Positions 36,930-45,543 of a stretch of 50,305 bases of DNA are shown here, piece by piece. The translations under genes were made by a program, and so were the position numbers. Each line of letters starts with the position of its first letter. Within the stretch, counting starts at the first letter, position 1. Under the pieces are notes generated by a model that was given only the letters and a program-made list of their open reading frames with translations, ran no database searches and was not told the DNA's origin. The stretch is from a bacterium (GTDB taxonomy: Bacteria; Planctomycetota; Phycisphaerae; Phycisphaerales; SM1A02), in assembly GCA_029977865.1 (NCBI GenBank), contig JAPOKA010000013.1, positions 1-50,305 on the forward strand, written 5' to 3'.

Positions 36930-39524
36930 ATGCCCTGCCTTCGACCCCGTCCAAGATGGTGTGCTCTCCTGCCGGCCGCGTTGGCGTTGGCGGTGCTTTC
37001 GCGAGGTGCCGCTGCCCAGAACGGAGACGTCAAGGGTGAGACGCAGCCCGACGTGATCGCCCACCTCGACATCCCCGAAGCACCGGTGCTCTCTCCCGAC
37101 GCCGCCCTCGGGGCCTTCTCGCTGACGCCGGGCTTTCGCATCGATCTCGTGGCCGCGGAGCCATTGGTCGAGGACCCCGTGGCGATCACCTTCGACGAGC
37201 GGGGTCGCCTGTGGGTCGTCGAGATGCGGAGCTACATGCCCGATGCGGACGGCCGCGGAGAGGAAGTCCCGACCAGCCGGATTCAGGTGCTCGAAGACCG
37301 CGACGCCGATGGGATCTTCGAGAGTGCCAGCACCTTTCTCGAAGGCCTGGTGCTTCCCCGCGCCATCGCCCCGACCCACGGCGGCGCGCTGCTGATCGAG
37401 CCGAGGGCCCTGTACTTCTGTCCCGACGAAGACGACGACGGTGTCGCCGATGCGAAGATCGATCTCGGTGTCGACCTCGGCTCGTTCGAGAATCCAGAAC
37501 ACGCACCCAACGGCCTGATCCACACCCTCGACAACCGATTTGCGCTCTCGGACGGCAGCGTGCTGATCGAGTTCGACGGAGTCCGCGCCCGCACGATTCC
37601 CTGCCCCTCGCACGGGCAATGGGGCGTGGCGATGGACGATGTGGGTCGGCTCCACTACACCCCCAACTCCGAGAGCCTTCGCGGCGACCTCGTGCCCAAG
37701 GAGTACGCGGCGCAGAACCCCAACCAGCGCTGGCTCGACGGGGTGAACTGGAGGGTCGGAGAGGACACCGCGGTCTACCCCTCGCGGGTGACCCCCGGTG
37801 TCAATCGCGGCTACCGGGGCGACACGTTGCGTCCGGACGGAACCCTCTCGAATCTCACCGCAGCCTGCGGCCCGGTCTTCAATCGGGCGGCCCTCCTCGG
37901 CGCGGAGTTCGCAGGCGACGCCTTCATCTGCGAGCCGTCGGCCAACTGCGTCAAGTGGCTCGACCTCTCCGAGCGAAACGGGCTTCCCGTCGCGAAGAAC
38001 GGATTCTCCGATCGCGAGTTCCTCACCAGCAGCGACGAGCGTTTTCGGCCGGTGGCCTTGGCGATCGGACCTGATGGCGCGCTCTACGTCGCCGACTTCT
38101 ATCGCGGCATCATTCAGCACAAGACCTACATGACCAGCTTCCTGCGCAAGCAGGTCGACGACCGCCAACTCGCGACACCGATCGGCCTCGGGCGGATCTG
38201 GCGCATTGCGCCCGCCGATTCGCCGCCGCAGCCTTTGCCGACGATTCCTCGCGATCTTGCCGGCGCGGTTGCGGCACTGGGCGATCGCAACGGCACCATC
38301 CGCGACCTCGCGCAGCGCACGCTGCTCGAGCCTCCGCTGCGATGGGACCCCGAACTGCCGCGGCGGCTCGAGGCGGTGGTGGCCACGAGCCGCGATCCGC
38401 TCGAGCGTCTGCACGCGGCGTGGGTCGGTGCAGGAGTCGGAGGGTGCGACCTTGCGATGCCAATGTCGCTGCTCGCCGCCGAGGAGTCCGCGCTGCGGTC
38501 GGCGGGAATCCGCATGCTCGAGGCTCGGCTTGGAGACGACACCGCTGAGAACGCCCGCCTCGAGGCCGCGATGTGGGACCTCGCCGACGACCCCGATCCG
38601 CTGGTGCGGGCGCAGTTGGCGCTCTCGCTCGGAAAGAGCGGACCGCAGCGGATTGCGAGGCTCACGGAGTTGGCGGTCCGCGACGGCGACGACCGCTTCA
38701 TCCGCAGCGCCATCCTCAGTTCCGCGGTGAACGCCGAGCCGCGACTGCTCGCCGCCCTGGTGGCGGAGCGACTCCAGGCCGATCCAGCGAGCCGGGCCCG
38801 TCTCGATCCCAGGATTCGACCGGTGATCGCCGGCCTCGGTTCATTCATCCTGCGCGGCGACAACGACGAAGCGACCGCGCTGCTCGAGACGATTGCGCTC
38901 GCCGGCGCCGAGCAACCCGAGATCGCCGCATGGCTGGCTCCGGCCCTCGCGGAGAATCTGCGCCTCGACTCGCCGAGCCCGCGCACCATGAGCCTCGATC
39001 GCGAACCCCTCGGGTGGTCGGCCGCGGTCGCTGCGCAGCGCGAGCAGGTCCCGCAACTGGCAGCCTGCGATGCCCGCATCGCCTGGCCGGGCAAGGGCTC
39101 GGCCACCGCGGCGGCGCCGCGAAGACTCACCGGCGCCGAGCAGCGGCGCTTCGCGCAGGGCAAGCGACTCTTCATCCACTGCATGGGCTGTCATGGCGTC
39201 GATGGCGAGGGAATGGGCGGAACCTACCCGCCGCTCAACGGCTCGCCGATCGTGCTGGGCCCCTCGGGCCTGCTCGCGCGGGTGCTGCTGCACGGGATCG
39301 AGGGACCGGTCACCATCAACGGCAACACCTGGGACACCGCGATGGTCGCGGCGCCGGTTCGCAGCAATGACGAACTCGCGGCGCTCATGACCTACATCCG
39401 CCGAGCCTGGGAGAACACCGCCGATCCGGTCGATCCCGCGGAGATTGTCCGGGTTCGGCAGGCCACTGCGGGACGCTTCGCGCCGTGGACGGTCGCCGAA
39501 CTCGAGGCGATCGAAGCGCCATGA
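36930..39524 (+). CDS. PVC-type membrane-bound dehydrogenase with C-terminal cytochrome c domain
   Basis: An 864-residue exported protein (signal LLPAALALAVLSRGAAA). The N-terminal about 400 residues are the PVC-type dehydrogenase-like propeller (VEDPVAITFDERGRLWVVEM, AIAPTHGGALLIEP, NGLIHTLDNRFALSDGS, YVADFYRGIIQHKTYM), followed by a helical HEAT-like middle section. A C-terminal c-type cytochrome has a CMGCH heme site near residue 750 and a plausible distal Met in NTWDTAMVA. Such proteins are abundant in Planctomycetes and Verrucomicrobia and are thought to act in periplasmic sugar oxidation. The DUF1080 gene follows with a four-base overlap, so the two are translationally coupled. Confidence 0.92.
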   Translation: MPCLRPRPRWCALLPAALALAVLSRGAAAQNGDVKGETQPDVIAHLDIPEAPVLSPDAALGAFSLTPGFRIDLVAAEPLVEDPVAITFDERGRLWVVEMRSYMPDADGRGEEVPTSRIQVLEDRDADGIFESASTFLEGLVLPRAIAPTHGGALLIEPRALYFCPDEDDDGVADAKIDLGVDLGSFENPEHAPNGLIHTLDNRFALSDGSVLIEFDGVRARTIPCPSHGQWGVAMDDVGRLHYTPNSESLRGDLVPKEYAAQNPNQRWLDGVNWRVGEDTAVYPSRVTPGVNRGYRGDTLRPDGTLSNLTAACGPVFNRAALLGAEFAGDAFICEPSANCVKWLDLSERNGLPVAKNGFSDREFLTSSDERFRPVALAIGPDGALYVADFYRGIIQHKTYMTSFLRKQVDDRQLATPIGLGRIWRIAPADSPPQPLPTIPRDLAGAVAALGDRNGTIRDLAQRTLLEPPLRWDPELPRRLEAVVATSRDPLERLHAAWVGAGVGGCDLAMPMSLLAAEESALRSAGIRMLEARLGDDTAENARLEAAMWDLADDPDPLVRAQLALSLGKSGPQRIARLTELAVRDGDDRFIRSAILSSAVNAEPRLLAALVAERLQADPASRARLDPRIRPVIAGLGSFILRGDNDEATALLETIALAGAEQPEIAAWLAPALAENLRLDSPSPRTMSLDREPLGWSAAVAAQREQVPQLAACDARIAWPGKGSATAAAPRRLTGAEQRRFAQGKRLFIHCMGCHGVDGEGMGGTYPPLNGSPIVLGPSGLLARVLLHGIEGPVTINGNTWDTAMVAAPVRSNDELAALMTYIRRAWENTADPVDPAEIVRVRQATAGRFAPWTVAELEAIEAP

Positions 39525-40270
39525 GACTCTCGTTCACGATGGTGTTGAGCGTGGCGATCGCGCAATCCGCGGCGACTCAGACGCCGCAGGACCAGCCACG
39601 CGATCGCACGTCCGACGCCAAGGCGCCGCCGCCTGCCATGGCGGTACCGGCCGACGAAGTCGGATTCGTGCCGCTCTTCGACGGCGAGAATCTCACCGGG
39701 TGGATCTCGCGCGGTGGCAAGGCCGAGTACCGCGCCGAGGCAGGCTGCATCGTCGGCCAGACTCGACCCAACCAGCCGAATTCCTTTCTCTGCACCGAAC
39801 GCGACTTCGCAGACTTCGAATTGCGCTACGAGTTCAGGGTCGATCGAGAACTCAACAGCGGCGTCCAGATCCGCAGCCACAGTCGCCCGGAGTACCAGAA
39901 CGGCCGAGTGCACGGCTATCAGATCGAGATCGACCCCTCGGAGCGGGCATGGACCGCCGGCCTCTACGAGGAAGGCCGCCGTGGCTGGCTGCAGTCGCCC
40001 GCGGACGATGCCCCGTCGAAGTCGGTCTTCCTGCAGGATGGTTGGAATCGGGTGCGGGTGATCGCGGAAGGGCCTCGCATCCGGACCTGGCTCAACGACG
40101 TGCCGGTCGTCGACTACATCGACCACGCCCCCGAGGCCGAGTCGAGCGGATTCATCGGTCTGCAGGTGCACGGCGTCGGCGGCCGCACCGAACCGCTCGA
40201 GGTCCGCTGGCGGAACCTGCGGATTCGGGAGATTCCGGGCGTCTCCGACACTTCCGAACCATCTCGCTGA
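39521..40270 (+). CDS. DUF1080 (3-keto-disaccharide hydrolase) family secreted protein
   Basis: A 249-residue secreted protein. The ATG at 39521 overlaps the stop of the preceding gene (ATGA) and gives a signal peptide (FTMVLSVAIAQSAA). The family pattern is clear: GFVPLFDGENLTGWISRGGKAEY, FLCTERDFADFELRYEFRV, NSGVQIRS, VHGYQIEID and GFIGLQVHG. DUF1080 proteins form a concanavalin-like fold, and some hydrolyse 3-keto-glycosides, which a neighbouring periplasmic dehydrogenase would produce. Coupling with the PVC dehydrogenase fits such a two-step oxidise-then-cleave scheme (inference). Confidence 0.92.
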   Translation: MRLSFTMVLSVAIAQSAATQTPQDQPRDRTSDAKAPPPAMAVPADEVGFVPLFDGENLTGWISRGGKAEYRAEAGCIVGQTRPNQPNSFLCTERDFADFELRYEFRVDRELNSGVQIRSHSRPEYQNGRVHGYQIEIDPSERAWTAGLYEEGRRGWLQSPADDAPSKSVFLQDGWNRVRVIAEGPRIRTWLNDVPVVDYIDHAPEAESSGFIGLQVHGVGGRTEPLEVRWRNLRIREIPGVSDTSEPSR

Positions 40271-40327
40271 CGGCACCATCGCGGAGCGAACGTGCGCCTC
40301 TTCACCGGCGTCGCTGCACCGGTCCCT

Positions 40328-41338
40328 TCAGAAGTCGGTCGCCCGCACCGAGTACCAGTCGCCGGAAACGCGTTGCCACTCAAGCCACTCGCCCAAGAGG
40401 CGATCGGGGCCATCGGGCAGCCAACCCCAGTATCCGGTGTCGAGGAAGCCTCCCTGCGCGACTTCAAAGAGCATCACCTCGACCACCCGCATTCCCTTGG
40501 GTGGAGCCGATCCAGGACGCAGGAGCGATGTCGCATCGACTCGAGCCTTCTCGAACTCCTCCCTTACCTCGGGGTTCCGTGATATCTGGCCGGCATCAAA
40601 GGTGTTGACGATCCACTGGCTATCGCGGTCGATCCGGAAGACGAAGCCGGGATCCTCCGCGTCGGCCGCCGCTTCGGTCGATCGGTTCGAGTAGAGATCC
40701 TCGATCACCAACTGGTCCCGCGGCGGCTCGTCCTGCAGGAAAAGCCACGTTCGGTCCACCTTCTGGAGTCGGTACCACGAGGCCATGGTGCCGGGAGGCA
40801 ACGTGGCGGTGGCATCGGCGGTCAACTCCTGCCGCAACCGATCGAGCGTGCCTTGCGCTGTGACGAGGCCGAGTCGGAGCGGCAGCGAGGTGTGCGCGAG
40901 CGCGATCCCGGCGGCGGCGAGCAGCGGCGCGGTCAGCCAGCCCCACTCCCTCGCCGCGATCGGCCCCGGGCCACCTGCCCGCAGGCGAATCTCGAGGCGA
41001 ACCAGGATCTTGAGCAGCACGACGAGGCCGAGAAGCAGAAAGAGCCCGGTCGCAGCGAGTCCTGCGAGGAAGTCCTCCGCGGGAACGCTGCGGGCGTAGC
41101 ACCAGACCAATGTGGCCACCGCGATCGAAGCGTGGAACCACGGGCCGCAGCGGCGAAACGGGACTTCGATCCAGATCGGTCGCGCTCGCCACCACGTGCG
41201 GGGATTCTCGGGATCGAATGGGCGGCCGCACTCGGGGCACCGCGGTGCCGCCTCGGTGAGTTCGTGACGGCATCCCAGGCAGTAGCGGCGGGAAGACGCC
41301 AACTCCGCGGACTCACTCGCTGCTGCCGAGGAGGACAT
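40328..41338 (-). CDS. Zinc-ribbon membrane protein of unknown function
   Basis: A 336-residue protein with an N-terminal zinc ribbon (CLGC and CPEC, residues about 20-37, followed by GRPFDPENPRTWW), three hydrophobic segments (SIAVATLVWCYARSV; LAGLAATGLFLLLGLVVLLKILV; LTAPLLAAAGIALAHTSL) and a soluble C-terminal domain of about 180 residues. Planctomycete genomes carry many such proteins with a cytoplasmic zinc ribbon before the membrane part. I recognise no catalytic motif. It is convergent with the DUF1080 gene (57 bp) and lies 175 bp after another uncharacterised gene on the same strand. Confidence 0.72.
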   Translation of the reverse strand: MSSSAAASESAELASSRRYCLGCRHELTEAAPRCPECGRPFDPENPRTWWRARPIWIEVPFRRCGPWFHASIAVATLVWCYARSVPAEDFLAGLAATGLFLLLGLVVLLKILVRLEIRLRAGGPGPIAAREWGWLTAPLLAAAGIALAHTSLPLRLGLVTAQGTLDRLRQELTADATATLPPGTMASWYRLQKVDRTWLFLQDEPPRDQLVIEDLYSNRSTEAAADAEDPGFVFRIDRDSQWIVNTFDAGQISRNPEVREEFEKARVDATSLLRPGSAPPKGMRVVEVMLFEVAQGGFLDTGYWGWLPDGPDRLLGEWLEWQRVSGDWYSVRATDF

Positions 41339-41513
41339 GCGAGGATCCTATCGGCCGAGGGCAGTCGCCGACGCGCAGCACGAACCCGCCCCGCCGGACC
41401 ACAAGCAGGTGCCGGGGCACCGTCGACGGCCTGGTTCGCTCCTCGGCTAACGATCGAGCAAAGCTCCGCGCCGGAGGCGAGCGCTCGGTCAGTCCCTGCG
41501 TCGCTCGTCGCAC

Positions 41514-42566
41514 TCAGTACAGCGAATCCCTCGCCTGCAAGTCGAGGCCCCACTCCGCGAGGGGATCGCCCACCTTGCAAGTGAGCGGCGTCTTGCGAAG
41601 TTCCTCGACCGCGTGCTCACGAAGTCCAGATTCGGGAGGCGCTTCCCAGTGCGCCAGCAGCATTTTGAGGCAGCCGCGCTGCTGCTCGTCCTGGCACTGC
41701 GCCATCGCTCGCCGCACCGGCCCAGCCGCCCGCGGGCCGATGAGGTCGAGCGCCACCATGCCCATCAGCGCGTCGAACGTTCGGTAGTTGGACTCGAGCG
41801 CCTTGATGAGCGGCTCGACATGTGTCTCGATCGGGAGAACGCCCGGCACCCTGGCGAGGAGGTACGCGGCCATGAAGAGCCGCCATTGGGTATGCTCGAC
41901 GGGATCACACCACCATGGGAGGTCCACTCCGGGCACCAGCTCCCCGGAGCGAGCCTCCTCGAAGCGAAGCAGCAGCAGCGGGGCCGCACGCTGCGCAAAG
42001 CGCTCCACGAAGGCAACCGATCGGATCTCGCTGAGTTCAAAGGGGAAACCACCGGCTCCGGTGAAGCCGCGGTATGTCACCGCGCAGTCGACGGAGAGTT
42101 CGATGAGCCACTGCGGAGGCTCGATCGGCGCGAGGCCCTCCGGCCGCCCCATGATCGCCCGCTGCAGGATGGCCGCCGAGACGTTGCGCACCTGCTCATC
42201 GCGCGACTCGATGCCCCGCCAGATTGCTGCCACCGCCGCGTCGGCGCGATCAGGGTCGACCACTCGATCGCAGAGCTCCCCTGCTGCAGCCGAGGCGTTC
42301 CAACGAATGTTGTCGTCCTCGATCCAGACCATGAGTTCCTCGCTCGAAACCAGCGGCGCGAGGCCAGTCCAGCAGCTGTCCCAGAGGTAGCGCGAGTTGC
42401 ATTCATCCGCAGCAACCTGCGTCGGTGCTGCCCACGCCAAGGGCAAGAGCACCATCGCAGCGATCCACCGTCGATCCGCGCATCGCCCCCACTGCACGCA
42501 GCAAGACACTTCAGCACGCTCGCCGCGAGCGCGCTGCTCCACCCGGCCACTCGAGATGTTCTGCAT
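41514..42566 (-). CDS. Exported helical-repeat protein of unknown function
   Basis: A 350-residue protein; the ATG at 42566 has GGAGG eight bases upstream. A long n-region leads to a signal peptide (RRWIAAMVLLPLAWAAPTQVAA). The mature part is alpha-helical with HEAT-like character (IRWNASAAAGELCDRVVD, VRNVSAAILQRAIMG, FDALMGMVALDLIGPRAAGPVRRAM) and several Cys that may form disulfides (ECNSRYLWDSCW). No family is recognised. It is divergent from mlaE (201 bp). Confidence 0.72.
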   Translation of the reverse strand: MQNISSGRVEQRARGERAEVSCCVQWGRCADRRWIAAMVLLPLAWAAPTQVAADECNSRYLWDSCWTGLAPLVSSEELMVWIEDDNIRWNASAAAGELCDRVVDPDRADAAVAAIWRGIESRDEQVRNVSAAILQRAIMGRPEGLAPIEPPQWLIELSVDCAVTYRGFTGAGGFPFELSEIRSVAFVERFAQRAAPLLLLRFEEARSGELVPGVDLPWWCDPVEHTQWRLFMAAYLLARVPGVLPIETHVEPLIKALESNYRTFDALMGMVALDLIGPRAAGPVRRAMAQCQDEQQRGCLKMLLAHWEAPPESGLREHAVEELRKTPLTCKVGDPLAEWGLDLQARDSLY

Positions 42567-42767
42567 GAGCCACGCCTCCTTGCGTGACGACCGACCCGGT
42601 CGTTCCCGGCACGCTAGCAGGCGGTGCCGAACTGGGAATGCTCAGGCCACCAAATCGGCGCGCGATCGTTGAGATTCCGGCACGCTCGAGGTCGGGGCCG
42701 CGGGGACCGCCAAGCACCTCGCGCTTCCTCCGGTCGCGGACCGAGGGTCCGGATATCCTCTCCACCC

Positions 42768-43610
42768 ATGCCCGAGCTCCTCCCGACCGCGACCCGAGCA
42801 GGAGTCCTTGCGAACCTCGGCGCTGCCATCGAGGGCTTCGGACGCTTCTCCACCTTCTCGCTTCGGACGTTCGGCATCGCCTTCGCGCAGCCGGCCTCGT
42901 GGCTCCGCTGGCGCAATCTCGGCCCGCAGCTCTACGCCGTTGGGGTCGCCACCATTCCGGTGGTCGCGATCACCGGCGTCTTCATCGGGATGATCCTGGC
43001 GCTCGAGGGCTACTACCAGTTCGCAGCCATCGGGCAGGAAAACCGGATGGGCGGCATCATCAACGCCTCGGTCACGCGGCAGATCGGGCCGGTGCTTGCC
43101 GCGGTGATGGTCGCGGGCCGGGTGGGCGGCGCACTCGCCGCCGAGATCGGCTCGATGCGGGTGACCGACCAGCTCGACGCCATGCGGGCGATGGCCGCCG
43201 ACCCCGTCCGCATCCTGGTGGTGCCCAGGGTGGCGGCGTGCATGCTGATGACCCCGGTGCTGACCCTCTATTCCGACCTGCTCGGATCGTGGGGGGCGTG
43301 GCTGGTCTGCGTGAAGGTGCACGGAATCCCGAGCGTCGACTATTGGCACTTCACCGCGTCCTACGTGCTGTGGTGGGATCCCCTGAACGGCCTCGGCAAG
43401 AGCCTCTTCTTCGGCCTCAGCATCGGACTCATCGCCTGCTGGAAGGGCTTCAACTGCGGCTCCGGGGCCTCCGGCGTGGGTCGGGCGGCAACCTCGGCCT
43501 TTGTGGCGAGCTTCATCGCCATCATCGCCCTGAACCTGGTGCTGGCGCAACTGTTCAACACCATTCAATCCCAGCTCGACCCTCGCGGTTGGTCGCAACT
43601 GCTCGGCTAG
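42768..43610 (+). CDS. mlaE: MlaE-family ABC transporter permease
   Basis: A 280-residue inner-membrane permease of the MlaE/YrbE (DUF140) family, which moves phospholipids between the inner and outer membrane. Motifs: FIGMILALEGYYQF, GRVGGALAAEIGSMRVTDQLDAM, PRVAACMLMTPVLTLYSDLLGSWGAWL and a C-terminal FVASFIAIIALNLVLAQ. The frame is open upstream, but the ATG at 42768 gives the normal N-terminus. The usual partners mlaF (ATPase) and mlaD (MCE protein) do not follow; instead a transglutaminase-fold gene lies 67 bp downstream. Confidence 0.93.
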   Translation: MPELLPTATRAGVLANLGAAIEGFGRFSTFSLRTFGIAFAQPASWLRWRNLGPQLYAVGVATIPVVAITGVFIGMILALEGYYQFAAIGQENRMGGIINASVTRQIGPVLAAVMVAGRVGGALAAEIGSMRVTDQLDAMRAMAADPVRILVVPRVAACMLMTPVLTLYSDLLGSWGAWLVCVKVHGIPSVDYWHFTASYVLWWDPLNGLGKSLFFGLSIGLIACWKGFNCGSGASGVGRAATSAFVASFIAIIALNLVLAQLFNTIQSQLDPRGWSQLLG

Positions 43611-43677
43611 CGAGATTCGCGCCCCGATGCGGCACTCGAGCGGATCGCCGGACCGCTGGCGGTCGTAGCATCCCTTC

Positions 43678-44865
43678 ATGGTGATCTTCGCCGCAACGAG
43701 TCTGCTCGCTCCCGCCGCATGGGTCGCAGTCGCGCCCGCGGAGACCCAGCCGTCGCCGCCCATCGTCACCCGCCGCGACTCGCGCCTGAACGAGGTTCGA
43801 TTCACCGTCACCGTGACCGGCTACTCCGGCTACGACTTCAGCCCCGCGGCGTTGGGGTTTCCGTCGGCCGACCTCGCCCTCTCGCTCATCGTGAATGGGC
43901 CGCTCTCGCGGATCAATCGCGACACCCTCTCGACCTCGGTCTGGCTCGACAACCAGGCGGTGCCGAACGCGAACGCGGCCGGCCGCCTCGAACCCGGCGT
44001 GGGCGATGGCAACCAGTTGGCGGTCGTTCCCCTGCCGCCCTTCCAAGGCCAGTCGATTCGCTGGCAGACCGACTTCCTCGCCGAGAGCTTCAACGTCGGT
44101 GTCGATGAAGCTCGCGCAGCTGCCATCACCTGGCCGCGGGAGTGGCATGAGAGTGTTCGGCGATTCCTCGAACCCGAGACCTTGATCGACTCGGAAGCCC
44201 CCGCGATCAAGGCCTTCGTCGACCAGGTCAGCGGTGGACGCCTTCGCGAGGTGACGCCCTACGTGGCCGCGAAGGAACTGGTGCGGGCGGCGACCCTGCA
44301 GGCCCGCAACGTGACTGGCTCGGGGATCATCCGACAGGGCCTCGGCGCCATCAACGGCATCGACGTCTACGGCTCGCTGTCGCTGCTCAACAGCGGCAAC
44401 GGAACGCCTGCCGACCTGACCTGCCTCGCGGTCGCGGCACTTCGCGCCGCCGGCATTCCGGCGCGGCCGATCCTCGGAGTCACCCGCTACAACGATCCCA
44501 ACCGCCGCTTCGTCCGCAATGGCGGCAGCGGTCCGTGGGTCTGGGGCGAGTTCTTCCTGCCCGACGCGGGCTGGATTCCATTCGACCCGATGATCATGCG
44601 AAGCCAGGCGTTGCGGCAGCTCGATGTGACGCGGCCGTGGAAGGGGTTCGCCAACGTCGCCGATCTGAACGGGGTCATCCCCATGGCTTGGACCTTCGCG
44701 CCGCCGCGGGCTCCCTACGTCGTCTCCGGGTACCCGGCGATGTGGTGGTCGAACGTGGTCGGCCTCGTGCAGAACGCTCCCGTAGCGCCGACCGGAAACC
44801 TCAACAGCAACGGCGCCTACATGTCGGTGGTGCTGACCAGTCGCGGTCGCGGGCCGGGCGACTGA
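43678..44865 (+). CDS. Transglutaminase-fold exported protein lacking catalytic Cys and His
   Basis: A 395-residue protein with a short N-terminal hydrophobic stretch suggesting export. Residues about 200-310 align with the transglutaminase-like core: GTPADLTCLAVAALRAAGIPAR matches the Cys motif position by position, but Pro244 stands where the catalytic Cys should be. VWGEFFLPDAGWIPFDP matches the His/Asp motif, but Trp287 replaces the His, while Trp289, Glu291 and Asp303 are kept. It is therefore probably a non-catalytic, binding member of the family. The first 180 residues form a beta-rich domain. No Shine-Dalgarno is evident; GTG at 43681 is an alternative start. Function unknown. Confidence 0.8.
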   Translation: MVIFAATSLLAPAAWVAVAPAETQPSPPIVTRRDSRLNEVRFTVTVTGYSGYDFSPAALGFPSADLALSLIVNGPLSRINRDTLSTSVWLDNQAVPNANAAGRLEPGVGDGNQLAVVPLPPFQGQSIRWQTDFLAESFNVGVDEARAAAITWPREWHESVRRFLEPETLIDSEAPAIKAFVDQVSGGRLREVTPYVAAKELVRAATLQARNVTGSGIIRQGLGAINGIDVYGSLSLLNSGNGTPADLTCLAVAALRAAGIPARPILGVTRYNDPNRRFVRNGGSGPWVWGEFFLPDAGWIPFDPMIMRSQALRQLDVTRPWKGFANVADLNGVIPMAWTFAPPRAPYVVSGYPAMWWSNVVGLVQNAPVAPTGNLNSNGAYMSVVLTSRGRGPGD

Positions 44866-44879
44866 GCGGCGTTGCCCGT

Positions 44880-45533
44880 TCAGGCGTTCAGGAGCGCGGC
44901 GGCGAGTTTGGGCCAGAATTCGCGAAGCGTGGCGAAGGCCTTCTTGATCTCCCACCGTTGACGATCGCGGTCGCCGGTGGTGTTGCTGATCGCACGAACC
45001 TCGATCGCCGGCACCGCGAGCCGTCGCGCCGCGTGCAGCACCGCCGCTCCTTCCATCGCCTCTGCGATCCCTCCGGTGCGGCGAGCGATCGCCTCGGCAA
45101 GGCGATCAAGTCCCGAGCAGGTGGCGACGGTGGTCACCGCCCCCACCGCTCCAAACTCGCCGAGCGCCGCAAGAAGGCGAGGATCGGCGGGAACACGATT
45201 GCCTTCGAAGTCGCCGAGCGGGAAGCCCAGCGCCCTCATGTCGCCGAATCCGTCGGGGGTCTCGAGCCCCTCTTCGGCGTAGACCGATTCCGACGCGATC
45301 ACCAGATCGCCCAAGGCGAGGCCGCCACCGGGCAGCGCTCCGGCGATGCCGACCGAGACCGCAGCCGCGAACGGTCCCGAGCGAAGAATCGCCTCGGTGG
45401 TGGCCGACGCCGCGTTGGTGCGTCCGATTCCAGCCACGACGACCTCGACCCCGGCGACGGTTCCGATCGCCTCCGCCTCCGCGGCGACCGCGACCACCGC
45501 GAGCAGGCGATGGGCTCGCGCCAGGCCGGTCAT
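44880..45533 (-). CDS. mqnB: Futalosine hydrolase (MTA/SAH nucleosidase fold)
   Basis: A 217-residue nucleoside phosphorylase-fold enzyme. Family motifs: VVVAGIGRTNAASAT, SVGIAGALPGGGLALGDLVIASESVYADEG-like stretch (here VYAEEG), EAMEGAAVLHAARRLAVPAIEVRAISNTTGDRDR with the Glu of MEGA and the acidic residue after TTG. The SVYAEEGLETPDGF stretch favours futalosine hydrolase over MTA/SAH nucleosidase; the enzyme removes hypoxanthine or adenine in the futalosine menaquinone pathway. The ATG at 45533 lies 10 bp after the hisS stop; an upstream in-frame start at 45566 would overlap hisS. Confidence 0.82.
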   Translation of the reverse strand: MTGLARAHRLLAVVAVAAEAEAIGTVAGVEVVVAGIGRTNAASATTEAILRSGPFAAAVSVGIAGALPGGGLALGDLVIASESVYAEEGLETPDGFGDMRALGFPLGDFEGNRVPADPRLLAALGEFGAVGAVTTVATCSGLDRLAEAIARRTGGIAEAMEGAAVLHAARRLAVPAIEVRAISNTTGDRDRQRWEIKKAFATLREFWPKLAAALLNA

Positions 45534-45543
45534 GGCTTCGAGT

